From: Eubacteriales Family XIII. Incertae Sedis bacterium
GTDB lineage: Bacteria; Bacillota; Clostridia; Peptostreptococcales; Anaerovoracaceae
Length of the DNA: 21,624 nucleotides
Direction: 5' to 3'
Assembly (NCBI GenBank): GCA_031289235.1
Contig: JAITPU010000063.1
Coordinates: 1-21,624 of the forward strand
In this document: positions 1-6,860 of the stretch, piece after piece
Position numbering within the stretch: position 1 is the stretch's first letter
Layout of the letters: every line of letters starts with the position of its first letter
Position numbers and translations under genes: made by a program
Notes under the pieces: model-generated
Seen by the model: the letters and a program-made list of their open reading frames with translations, nothing else
Told to the model about the DNA's origin: nothing
Database searches by the model: none

Positions 1-613
1 CATTGGATATATTTGCCCCGGAAAGGGTGATATCAAAAGAGTCGCCCGGAGAACCGATTACCGTCACATGCTTGTCTGTACCGCTGTCCCAGTCTGTGGC
101 GGGATGGAGATTTGGAGAAATATCTCCTTCCAAGACAACTTTTTCGCCGGTGATAGTAGTTTCCTGAACATTGCCATTATGGGCGGTATCCTTGGGGCCC
201 CTAATTATAGTAACTTGAATAGGATCGCTTCCGCTTTTGTTTCTTTCAATCCGGATTTCCCCTTCAATCTCATCATCCCTTCCGCCAAAAGAACCGGAAG
301 TTATAGTTATCACGCCGTCAGAGGCGCTTACTTCTTCGCTCAGGATTTCTTCGACACCGCCGGGAGAAGACTGATCGGGAATTTCCTCGACGCCGCCTGA
401 TGTGGTAAATTCGTTCAGAGCGTCTGATAACTCTTCTTCGACGCCGCCTGAATATGAGCGACCGGGAATTTCTTCAAGCAATTCTGCGGGTACAGAATCC
501 GACGAATCATTCGCGACCACCCGGCTGCCCGATACACCCGGCAGAACCGGCAGCGCCAGCAACATTGCCAATGCGAGAACGAAGGAAATAGGCTTCCGTG
601 GATTCTTTTTCAT
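1..613 (-). CDS. Secreted surface protein, N-terminal part only (paralogue of the SLH protein at 1379-5575)
   Basis: The reading frame stays open from an ATG at 611-613 to the window edge (204 codons); the 3' end lies outside. A ribosome binding site AAGGAG sits 7 bases before the ATG. The protein starts with a typical signal peptide (MKKNPRKPISFVLALAMLLA, then LPVLPG), nearly the same as that of the complete gene at 1379-5575. An acidic low-complexity stalk follows with three copies of a GGVEE motif, then a segment ending in GDSFDITLSGANI that matches GEIFDITLSDANI of the complete paralogue. It is therefore probably a second cell-surface protein with the same beta-helix-like architecture. 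Whether it also ends in SLH domains cannot be seen. It is probably exported by Sec and transcribed from the promoter at 725-753. Existence and family are well supported; function is unknown. Confidence 0.85.
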   Translation of the reverse strand, partial: MKKNPRKPISFVLALAMLLALPVLPGVSGSRVVANDSSDSVPAELLEEIPGRSYSGGVEEELSDALNEFTTSGGVEEIPDQSSPGGVEEILSEEVSASDGVITITSGSFGGRDDEIEGEIRIERNKSGSDPIQVTIIRGPKDTAHNGNVQETTITGEKVVLEGDISPNLHPATDWDSGTDKHVTVIGSPGDSFDITLSGANISN

Positions 614-682
614 TTGCTTCTCCTTATTTTCTTTAAATATAGCCAAAAGCCAGTTTGAACGGGATGCCGGATTTTAAATAAA

Positions 683-722
683 AAATCTTTCTAATCCGAC
701 AAAGGCCTTTAAATCTTTCTAA
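683..722 (-). promoter_or_regulatory. Direct repeat flanking a palindrome, possible operator or leader element
   Basis: The 12-mer AAATCTTTCTAA occurs at 683-694 and again at 711-722 (plus-strand reading), 28 bases apart. The perfect 10-base palindrome AAAGGCCTTT lies between them at 701-710. The block lies at and just downstream of the expected transcription start of the minus-strand surface gene, whose predicted -10 box is at 725-730. The position suits a repressor site or a leader RNA element. The repeats and their location are seen; the role is inferred. Confidence 0.4.
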
Positions 723-724
723 GT

Positions 725-753
725 ATTGTATCACAGATTTTCATATGGTTCAA
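725..753 (-). promoter_or_regulatory. Sigma-A promoter for the surface gene at 1-613
   Basis: On the minus strand, TTGAAC (748-753) and TACAAT (725-730) are separated by exactly 17 bases in an AT-rich stretch. This leaves a leader of about 105 bases before the ATG at 613. Confidence 0.6.
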
Positions 754-850
754 TCAAAAAATTGTATGCCACGAACGCCTGTAATTTCGTTACTATTCAA
801 AGGTTTGACCGTAAACACGCAAGGCGCTCTGTTATATAAAAACGACGCTC

Positions 851-879
851 TTGTAAATTGTCGTCGGTTATGATACGAT
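851..879 (+). promoter_or_regulatory. Possible sigma-A promoter for secG
   Basis: TTGTAA (851-856) and TACGAT (874-879) are spaced by 17 bases, about 95 bases before the secG start. Both boxes are imperfect. The leader contains a small hairpin, TTACGCC (916-922) with GGTGTAA (929-935, one G-U pair). Apart from these and the minus-strand promoter block, nothing else is seen in the 362-base gap 614-975. Confidence 0.3.
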
Positions 880-975
880 AAAAGAAAAGCCGTTATACTT
901 TTTGACCCTATGCCCTTACGCCCTCTGAGGTGTAACAGGCGAACAACACGAAAAATAATCGCAGGAGGTGCGCAA

Positions 976-1209
976 ATGAAAACCTTTTTGATGGTATTGC
1001 TGACGATCGCAAGCTTAGTGCTTATCGCGAGTATTCTATTGCAGTCGGGAAACAGCGCGGGGCTGTCGGGGTCTATCGGCGGCGGCGCTGAACAGCTTTT
1101 CGGCAAGAAAAAAAGCCGAGGCTACGAAGCGATATTGAACAAAATTACCACGGCGGGCGCGGTCGTTTTCATATTGTGTTCGCTGGTTTTGGTGGCGATC
1201 GAGGAATAG
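976..1209 (+). CDS. secG: Preprotein translocase subunit SecG
   Basis: This 77-residue protein is the small membrane subunit of the SecYEG channel, which helps SecA-driven export across the cytoplasmic membrane. Two hydrophobic segments are visible, at about residues 2-20 and 52-74. Between them is the family signature: LLQSGNSAGLSGSIGGGAE followed by LFGKKKSRG. The length is normal for the family. An upstream in-frame ATG at 910 exists, but the ATG at 976 is preceded by the strong site AGGAGGTG (963-970) and gives the canonical N-terminus MKTFLMVLL. The gene stands alone between two divergent or convergent surface-protein genes and has its own terminator. In many Bacillota secG is followed by rnr and smpB; neither is here. 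Confidence 0.93.
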   Translation: MKTFLMVLLTIASLVLIASILLQSGNSAGLSGSIGGGAEQLFGKKKSRGYEAILNKITTAGAVVFILCSLVLVAIEE

Positions 1210-1230
1210 CGGCCGTTCCGAATACAACCC

Positions 1231-1266
1231 AAAGCGCTCTTGATTTTCTTGCAGGAGCGCTTTTTT
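1231..1266 (+). terminator. Rho-independent terminator of secG
   Basis: A perfect 9-base stem, AAAGCGCTC (1231-1239) with GAGCGCTTT (1255-1263), runs into a T tract at 1261-1266. It starts 22 bases after the secG stop codon. Confidence 0.88.
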
Positions 1267-1354
1267 ATTGCTCCGCCCATATCGCCAGAGCGAAACAATT
1301 CCCCCCTTTCACACCGGAAAGAGGGGAAGGTGTCTGACTGAAATGCGCAAATTT

Positions 1355-1376
1355 ACGCGCGGCCGTTCTGCCGCGT
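1355..1376 (-). terminator. Weak hairpin after the SLH gene, possible terminator
   Basis: Just past the TAG of the SLH gene (reading the minus strand), ACGCGGC and a matching GCCGCGcGT form a GC-rich stem with a 6-base loop. The tract after it (AAATTTGCG) is only weakly T-rich. A second imperfect stem (CCCCTCTTTC with GAAAGGGG) lies at 1301-1324. Neither has a good U tract, so termination here is uncertain. Confidence 0.3.
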
Positions 1377-1378
1377 CA

Positions 1379-4300
1379 CTATTTGTCTGCGAGTATACCG
1401 TAGAGGTTTGTCCATATTTGCGCCAGTTCTCCTCTGCTGATCGGCGCGAGAGGATTGAAGCTCAACATCCCGTTGTCAAGCTGACCTTTCATCACTCCGT
1501 ATTTCTGCGCCAAAAGAATCTCTTCTCTTGACCAGTCGTTTTCCTGCGTCAAGTCCGAAAAACCAGCCGCTCCGCTCACGTTCATATCCATTCCCAAAGA
1601 CTCCATGTAACGGATTATCATCACTGCCACCTGCTCTCTCGTTATATTCTCATTGGGAGAAAATCCGACGCCGGCAGCGTTGTCGACTATCCCATTTTCA
1701 ACGGCCCACGCAAGATGGGACGCGTAGTAAGCGTTATAATCCACATCTTTGAACGCGCCCGGACTCACCGCGCCGTCGGATACTTTCGCGTAGCGGCCCA
1801 GCGTCGTGATGAATGAAGCCCTGTCCACAAGCGCATCGGGAGCGAACTGTGTTTCGCTCACACCCTTTAACAGACCGAGATCCACTACGTAAAGGATCGC
1901 GTCCTTCGCCCAGTGATTCGCCGTATCGGCGAAAACCCCTCCATCCGTGGAAATTGCCGCGCCGCTGCTCCCGTTTGCGTTGAGTATACCGTAGAGGTTT
2001 GCCCATATTTGCGCCAGTTCTCCTCTGCTGATCGGCGCGAGAGGATTGAAGCGCAACGTCCCGTTGTTAAGCTGACCTTTCATCACTCCGTATTTCTGCA
2101 CCAAAAGAATCTCTTCCCTTGACCAGTCGCTTTCCCACGTGAGGTCCGAAAAACCGGTCGCTCCGCTTACGTTCATATCCATTCCCAAAGATCTCATGTA
2201 ACGGACTATTATCACCGCCGCCTGCTCTCTCGTTATACTCTCATTGGGATAAAATTCGACGCCGACGCTATTGACGATCCCATTTTCAACGGCCCACACA
2301 AGATGGGACGCGTAATAAGCGTTATAATCCGCATCTTTGAACGCGCCCGGACTCGCCGCGCCGTCGGATACTTTCGCGTAGCGGCCCAGCGTCGTGATGA
2401 ACGAAGCTCTGTCCACAAGCGCGTCGGGAGCGAACTGTGTTTCGCTCACGCCCTTTAACAGGCCGAGCCCCACTACGTAAAGGATCGCGTCTTTCGCCCA
2501 GTGGTCCTCTATATCAGTGAAAAGCATTCCCGCGGGAGTCGTTACGATAACTGCCTCGAAAGTGACGTGGATTGTGTGATTTGCGATGACATTCGTGAAA
2601 GTGTAGCTCGCGAGAGCGCCCACTGACTTTCCGTCCACGAGCACGTCTTTTATTTTCCAACCGGTGTCAGGCTTAAATGTGAAAGCCTTGGTTGTTCCCT
2701 GCAAAACGCGGACTTCGCCCGATTCGCTTATAGATCCTCCCGACGAGGCTGTAGCATTTACAGTGTAGTAAGATGACGAACTGCCGCCACCGCCACCGCT
2801 ACCGCCGCTGCTGCGAGCAGCTATCGTAATTGTAAAACTTTTCGGTTCGCTGCTTCCGTTGATGTTTTTCGCCGTTACATCAAACTCAAAGCTCCCCGCT
2901 GTTGTCGGCGTGCCGCTAATCGCGCCGTTGGTCGTGGTCAGGGACCTCAGCGTGAGTCCCCCGGGCAATGTTCCGGATGTGATTTCCCAGTCGATGGGCG
3001 CCTCGCCTTTCGCTTCAAGTATCTGGTTGTAAGGCTGATTTACTCTGCCGTCCGCAATCGCGCTCGTCGTGATTTCGGGCGGAATTGGGGTAACGGTAAG
3101 ATTCGAGGACGCGATATCGTCGAAAAGGATCGCGCTGACACTCACGCTTCCCCTGACGTTCCCCGAGACAACTGCGATCGTCTGCCCGCTGGCGGACGAA
3201 AGCTCCGCTATACCCGCGGGACTGATTTCCCATCTGATCCTATCCGCTATCGTTTCAATGGTATCATCCGGGTAGTATTCCGAATAATCATAATATAAGG
3301 AAGAGTCGAAATCCTCCGGAGAATCGGCGTCCGACCATGAAGCGGACAGCGGAAGGCTGCTGTCGAAAAGCATGCTGGCCGAAGAAGGCGAAACTATCAA
3401 TTCTTTGCTTGACAGCGTCGGGGAAAGAACTCTATTGTTATGCTCCTCCGCTAACGAAGGCTCGGTCACAATCGCGATGTTCTTGTCGAAATCGCCTATT
3501 TCTATATCTTTATGCGTACCCTCAGGCAAATAGATGTACGCCGCCGCGTCGGACGGTAAATTCCTCCCGTGCTCCCCTTTGTCGCTTACAGTTTTCGCGA
3601 TATATTCAGTCAAACCGGCTACCGGCGCCGTAATATCGCGGGAAAGGCCGTCTTCATCATAAACGGCGGGAACCGTCACCCTGTATACCGGAACGCCGGC
3701 GGCGTTCACAGGCCGCGGATTGATTGAAGAAACCAATACGGAACCTCCGTTCATGATGACCGCTCCGATACTGAGCGATACAGTAGAAGAGTTTTCGTTT
3801 CTAGAACCGATATTTGATACATACAGCCTATCTGCTTCATCACCATACACATGATCCCCTTCTACGGTAACAAAGCCGCCGTTAATTTCGATCGCTTCAA
3901 TGGCCGCCGACACCCTGCCGGCGTCATAATGATCAACTGAGCCAAAGCCAATCCCAGGAACCGCAGCGGTATCAATACTGAACATATTGTCTCCGCCCGT
4001 GCATGTTATCACGCCGCTTTCCAAACGGATCGTTCCAATGTTTACTGTAACGGGAACGCGAGTATTTACATACCCGACCCCGATTCCGGGAGTCCCTTGT
4101 CCGCCGCCCGCGTGAACAACTGCTCCGGACAGAGTGATGTCTCCTATCACCGCTTTAGATTCTTCTTCAAGATAATCCCAGCAGCCAATAGCTCCTACGC
4201 CGATCCCGGCTCCGTAGCCTCTGCCATAAGCAGTTGCCTCATCGCCGCCGGCAGTGCTGTTCACAATCGAGTCGCCGGAAACGGTGATGTCGCCAATGGA

Positions 4301-5575
4301 CACATGTCCACCGAATAAAGATCCCGCGCCGATTCCGGCTCCGTCACTGCGATCTCCTGTATCAGCCGATACTTGAGAATCAATTATCGTAATATTGCCA
4401 ACTCTCTGCGAAGCTCCTGACTCAGTGAACCCCGCGCCGATCCCGGCGCCGCCGCCCATCGTCATTCTATTGTGATCACCGCTGCCGCCTCTGCCCATTA
4501 CCGCGGAATTAATTATCGTAATATCGCCCATGCTCTGCGATCCGTCGGGATATTCGGTTTCGCCGTAGGTGTAATCGTTGGTCGAAGATCCGGTGCCGAT
4601 CCCGGCTCCTTCCATTCGGGCTACGCTGTATACTGCTGAATTCTTTATCGTAATGTCGCCAAAGAAATGCACTCTATCATTATCAATGTACGCGTATTTT
4701 GAGCCGATCCCGGCCGCATATCGCCCGCCAAAGACAATCAACACGGAATCAGGATCCGATGAATCAATAGAAAGCGAACTGCCTTCGGAAAGTTCAAGCC
4801 CTGCACGGAAGAATCCCGATATTAAAGTATTTTCCCCAATAAGGTTCAAATTTAACGTCGCGTCTCCCGCCATGGATAACGCGGCTCTGGCATCCTGATA
4901 ATTCACACCCTGAGCCGGATTAGGAACGATTATGTTCGCGTCGGAAAGAGTGATATCGAAAATTTCGCCGTCAGAGCCTCGTATGCTCACCCAATTTGGA
5001 TTGTCCGTTTGCGCATCCAGTTCGAGACTGTAATCATAACGAATCCCTCCCGTCAAGATAAGACTGCTGCAGGTAGTAATCTTGTCGTCAGGCGTGACTA
5101 TTTTGAAAAGCTCGCTTTGATCTTCATCCTTTTCGATCAGGATTTCTCCTTCTGCGCCGGAAAATGACTGATCAAGAATTATAGTTATTTCGACGCCGCC
5201 GGGCGTAACAACTTTGATCAGACCGCTTTGCTCTTCATCTGGGATTTCTTCGTCCAAAGCGCTGTGCGTGACGCTCTCAATCAGATCGTTTTGATCTTCA
5301 TCTCGTTCAGTCGGAATCTCTTCCCCGACGCCGTCGATTGGGACGGCTTCGTCCGAGATATATTGATCTTCGCCCTGTTCGGTTGAGATTTCTGCTTCCG
5401 ATTCTTCTTTTAAAGCGTCGGAAGAGGGTTGAGCCGACGTTTCCTCAACCGCTTCGGCGGGTTCGGAAACTGCCCTGCCATCAGCAAACGCCAACCCGCC
5501 CGGCAGAACCCGCAGCGCCAGCAACAATGCCAGCGTGAGCACGAAAGAAAGCGGTTTCCAAAGATTCTTTTTCAT
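1379..5575 (-). CDS. Large secreted surface protein: GAGIG-repeat region, Ig-like domains, six SLH domains
   Basis: The protein has about 1,398 residues. In order: signal peptide (1-31, probable cleavage after AFA); acidic Glu/Asp/Gln-rich stalk (about 32-165); a region with seven or eight spaced GAGIG/PGIG motifs alternating with short hydrophobic strands such as GDITI (about 285-590), resembling a right-handed beta-helix; an Ig-like segment (about 725-828); a putative Ig module with SGTPTTAGSFEF (about 832-918); a Gly/Ser linker; a divergent InlB-B-repeat-like module (about 935-1015); and SLH domains 1-3 (about 1020-1198) and 4-6 (about 1217-1398). SLH domains usually attach proteins to cell-wall polymers, so this is probably an anchored adhesin or carbohydrate-binding protein; the ligand is unknown. 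An in-frame ATG at 5593 exists, but the ATG at 5575 has AAGGAG at the right distance and gives the same N-terminus as the paralogue at 1-613. No catalytic motif is seen. Confidence 0.9.
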   Translation of the reverse strand: MKKNLWKPLSFVLTLALLLALRVLPGGLAFADGRAVSEPAEAVEETSAQPSSDALKEESEAEISTEQGEDQYISDEAVPIDGVGEEIPTERDEDQNDLIESVTHSALDEEIPDEEQSGLIKVVTPGGVEITIILDQSFSGAEGEILIEKDEDQSELFKIVTPDDKITTCSSLILTGGIRYDYSLELDAQTDNPNWVSIRGSDGEIFDITLSDANIIVPNPAQGVNYQDARAALSMAGDATLNLNLIGENTLISGFFRAGLELSEGSSLSIDSSDPDSVLIVFGGRYAAGIGSKYAYIDNDRVHFFGDITIKNSAVYSVARMEGAGIGTGSSTNDYTYGETEYPDGSQSMGDITIINSAVMGRGGSGDHNRMTMGGGAGIGAGFTESGASQRVGNITIIDSQVSADTGDRSDGAGIGAGSLFGGHVSIGDITVSGDSIVNSTAGGDEATAYGRGYGAGIGVGAIGCWDYLEEESKAVIGDITLSGAVVHAGGGQGTPGIGVGYVNTRVPVTVNIGTIRLESGVITCTGGDNMFSIDTAAVPGIGFGSVDHYDAGRVSAAIEAIEINGGFVTVEGDHVYGDEADRLYVSNIGSRNENSSTVSLSIGAVIMNGGSVLVSSINPRPVNAAGVPVYRVTVPAVYDEDGLSRDITAPVAGLTEYIAKTVSDKGEHGRNLPSDAAAYIYLPEGTHKDIEIGDFDKNIAIVTEPSLAEEHNNRVLSPTLSSKELIVSPSSASMLFDSSLPLSASWSDADSPEDFDSSLYYDYSEYYPDDTIETIADRIRWEISPAGIAELSSASGQTIAVVSGNVRGSVSVSAILFDDIASSNLTVTPIPPEITTSAIADGRVNQPYNQILEAKGEAPIDWEITSGTLPGGLTLRSLTTTNGAISGTPTTAGSFEFDVTAKNINGSSEPKSFTITIAARSSGGSGGGGGSSSSYYTVNATASSGGSISESGEVRVLQGTTKAFTFKPDTGWKIKDVLVDGKSVGALASYTFTNVIANHTIHVTFEAVIVTTPAGMLFTDIEDHWAKDAILYVVGLGLLKGVSETQFAPDALVDRASFITTLGRYAKVSDGAASPGAFKDADYNAYYASHLVWAVENGIVNSVGVEFYPNESITREQAAVIIVRYMRSLGMDMNVSGATGFSDLTWESDWSREEILLVQKYGVMKGQLNNGTLRFNPLAPISRGELAQIWANLYGILNANGSSGAAISTDGGVFADTANHWAKDAILYVVDLGLLKGVSETQFAPDALVDRASFITTLGRYAKVSDGAVSPGAFKDVDYNAYYASHLAWAVENGIVDNAAGVGFSPNENITREQVAVMIIRYMESLGMDMNVSGAAGFSDLTQENDWSREEILLAQKYGVMKGQLDNGMLSFNPLAPISRGELAQIWTNLYGILADK
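1391..1915 (-). repeat. Direct repeat copy A (encodes SLH domains 4-6)
   Basis: This block of about 525 bases is a close copy of 1982-2503. The copies differ by scattered substitutions and one 3-base indel (DNAAGVGF against NSVGVEF in the protein). Each encodes a complete three-SLH cassette starting at HWAKDAILYVV and ending at NLYGIL. The DNA-level similarity indicates a fairly recent duplication inside the gene. Confidence 0.9.
1982..2503 (-). repeat. Direct repeat copy B (encodes SLH domains 1-3)
   Basis: Partner of copy A at 1391-1915. The 66 bases between the copies encode a Gly/Ser/Ala linker (NANGSSGAAISTDGG) and the first residues of SLH domain 4. Confidence 0.9.
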
Positions 5576-5619
5576 TTGGCTCTCCTTTTTCATGTGAGTA
5601 ATATAAGATTCAATTTATA

Positions 5620-5653
5620 ATATTATATAATAAATGTTAATTTTCAATAATAT
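5620..5653 (-). promoter_or_regulatory. Probable promoter of the SLH gene with a CodY-box-like sequence
   Basis: On the minus strand, TTGAAA (5642-5647) and TAATAT (5620-5625) are 16 bases apart in a very AT-rich gap downstream of lpxD. The overlapping 15-mer AATTTTCAATAATAT (5639-5653, plus-strand reading) matches 11 of 15 positions of the CodY consensus AATTTTCWGAAAATT. In such AT-rich DNA this could be chance, so both calls are tentative. Confidence 0.35.
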
Positions 5654-5654
5654 T

Positions 5655-6602
5655 TCAACGCGCCGAATTCCAAAATTCCCGCTCGAACCGATAGGCCGCC
5701 GAACGGCTGTTCTGAAGCTCCGTCGGGAAACGCAGATTGTCAGGGATTTTCCCGTTGACAACGGCGGCAGACGCGATTTCGCAACCGTCGCCGACACAGG
5801 CCATGCGGCCAATCCTCGCGCCCGTATCAATAAAACTGCCGTTTCCCACTGCAGCGTAAGGCGCGATTATTACGCCTACGGCGATCTTGCAGCCTGGACC
5901 GATGTTGACGTCGTGGCCTATGTACGTCATGCCGCCGACCTTGGCGCCCCGGCCTATGACGGTAGCGCCTCTGAATAAGCCTCTTTCTATGGTAGTATTC
6001 GCGTGGATATCCGCGTCATCCATTATGCTCACGCCGCCGTAATTTACAGCGGCACGCGCCGCGCCGCCCTGATCGAAATAATTGAAGCCGTCGGCTCCGA
6101 CCACGCTCCCGTCGTGAACGACGACATTGTCTCCGATTTGGGTGTTCTCTCTGACCACAACGTTCGCGCCTATTCTGCAGTTCTTCCCGATACGGACGTT
6201 TTTCGCCGCCACCTCGGCGGAAGAATGAACGAACGCGGAATCGTGTACATCGGAGCGAAACTCGCTGAGATAAAAATCGGTTTTACTCCCGAGATAATTA
6301 TGATATTTAAAAAAAACGCCGCGAGGGTCGGCGGCCGTACAGACACCGCCCGGAAACCGTGTAAGTATCTCTGAGGCAATCGCTCTGGAGCATATGACGG
6401 AACTGATGTTGGAACGCAACAACATATCATTGATATCATCCGTATCTTCCAGATATGTCAGCACCTCGTCGCCGGGGCTGTAAGAGCCGTTTGCCACTCC
6501 CAACAGGTTGAACTTCCCGTTCGTAACTACGGCGCATTCAAGCTCCGCTTTTTCGATATCCGCCAAATTCATGCTTTTCTTGTATAAACTTTTTAATATC
6601 AC
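5655..6602 (-). CDS. lpxD: LpxD-like UDP-3-O-acylglucosamine N-acyltransferase
   Basis: LpxD transfers a 3-hydroxyacyl chain from acyl-carrier protein to UDP-3-O-acylglucosamine in lipid A synthesis, in the cytoplasm. An N-terminal domain (about 1-115) resembles the LpxD uridine-binding domain. It is followed by hexapeptide repeats (about 120-285) of a left-handed beta-helix. LpxD signatures are present: GSVVGADGFNY, then a segment with HANTTIERG, then GMTYIGHDVNIG, whose His (about residue 230) corresponds to the catalytic His of Escherichia coli LpxD. Length of about 315 is slightly below the usual 340. Possible starts are TTG 6608, GTG 6602 and ATG 6572; GTG 6602 is chosen because CGGGA lies 7 bases upstream, but this is uncertain. 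No other lipid A gene is nearby. It could act on another UDP-sugar, but the motif match favours LpxD. Confidence 0.8.
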   Translation of the reverse strand: MILKSLYKKSMNLADIEKAELECAVVTNGKFNLLGVANGSYSPGDEVLTYLEDTDDINDMLLRSNISSVICSRAIASEILTRFPGGVCTAADPRGVFFKYHNYLGSKTDFYLSEFRSDVHDSAFVHSSAEVAAKNVRIGKNCRIGANVVVRENTQIGDNVVVHDGSVVGADGFNYFDQGGAARAAVNYGGVSIMDDADIHANTTIERGLFRGATVIGRGAKVGGMTYIGHDVNIGPGCKIAVGVIIAPYAAVGNGSFIDTGARIGRMACVGDGCEIASAAVVNGKIPDNLRFPTELQNSRSAAYRFEREFWNSAR

Positions 6603-6662
6603 CGGCAATTCCCGTTAATTCTTTAACAAATATAGGCCCGACACGCGGCTTCAGCGTTACTC

Positions 6663-6711
6663 AAGAGGCGGACTCCTGCTTTTCAGGCGGCGGACAAACC
6701 TCCCGCCTCTT
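6663..6711 (-). promoter_or_regulatory. Inverted repeat in the lpxD leader
   Basis: Perfect 9-base arms AAGAGGCGG (6663-6671) and CCGCCTCTT (6703-6711) enclose a smaller hairpin, CCTG (6675-6678) with CAGG (6684-6687). The element lies within the roughly 150-base leader between the promoter at 6766-6794 and the lpxD start. It has no U tract on the minus strand, so it is not an obvious terminator of trkH. On the plus strand it is followed by TTTGTTTT, but no plus-strand gene is there to end. It may be a structured leader RNA. It fits no riboswitch class I recognise. Confidence 0.5.
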
Positions 6712-6765
6712 TGTTTTCATATCTAAATTTAAATAAAATGGCCGAAAACAAAAAGCCTTCTATTC

Positions 6766-6794
6766 ATTATAATATCTCTCGCGGGAATTGACAA
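6766..6794 (-). promoter_or_regulatory. Strong sigma-A promoter for lpxD
   Basis: On the minus strand, TTGTCA (6789-6794) and a perfect TATAAT (6766-6771) are spaced by exactly 17 bases. The promoter lies between the trkH stop and lpxD, so lpxD is transcribed independently of trkAH. Confidence 0.75.
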
Positions 6795-6860
6795 GAATCT
6801 TTTGAATTATTACGAAAATTATATGCGACGCGACTTATTTTAGTTGGCGGCGCAATAACA

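Noticed and set aside
68..677. Two plus-strand frames at 68-400 and 402-677
   Set aside because: The minus strand here encodes a signal peptide and stalk matching the paralogue, with promoter and ribosome binding site. The plus-strand frames have neither.
1268..2122. Two plus-strand frames with nearly the same translation (1268-1531 and 1913-2122)
   Set aside because: Their likeness only reflects the DNA direct repeat encoding the SLH cassettes on the minus strand.
6510..6660. A protein-like stretch (VKELTGIAGDIKKFIQEKHE) in another minus-strand frame upstream of and overlapping the lpxD start
   Set aside because: It has no ATG, GTG or TTG start in frame and ends after about 40 codons. A frameshifted lpxD N-terminus was considered, but the chosen frame already matches the LpxD N-terminal domain.
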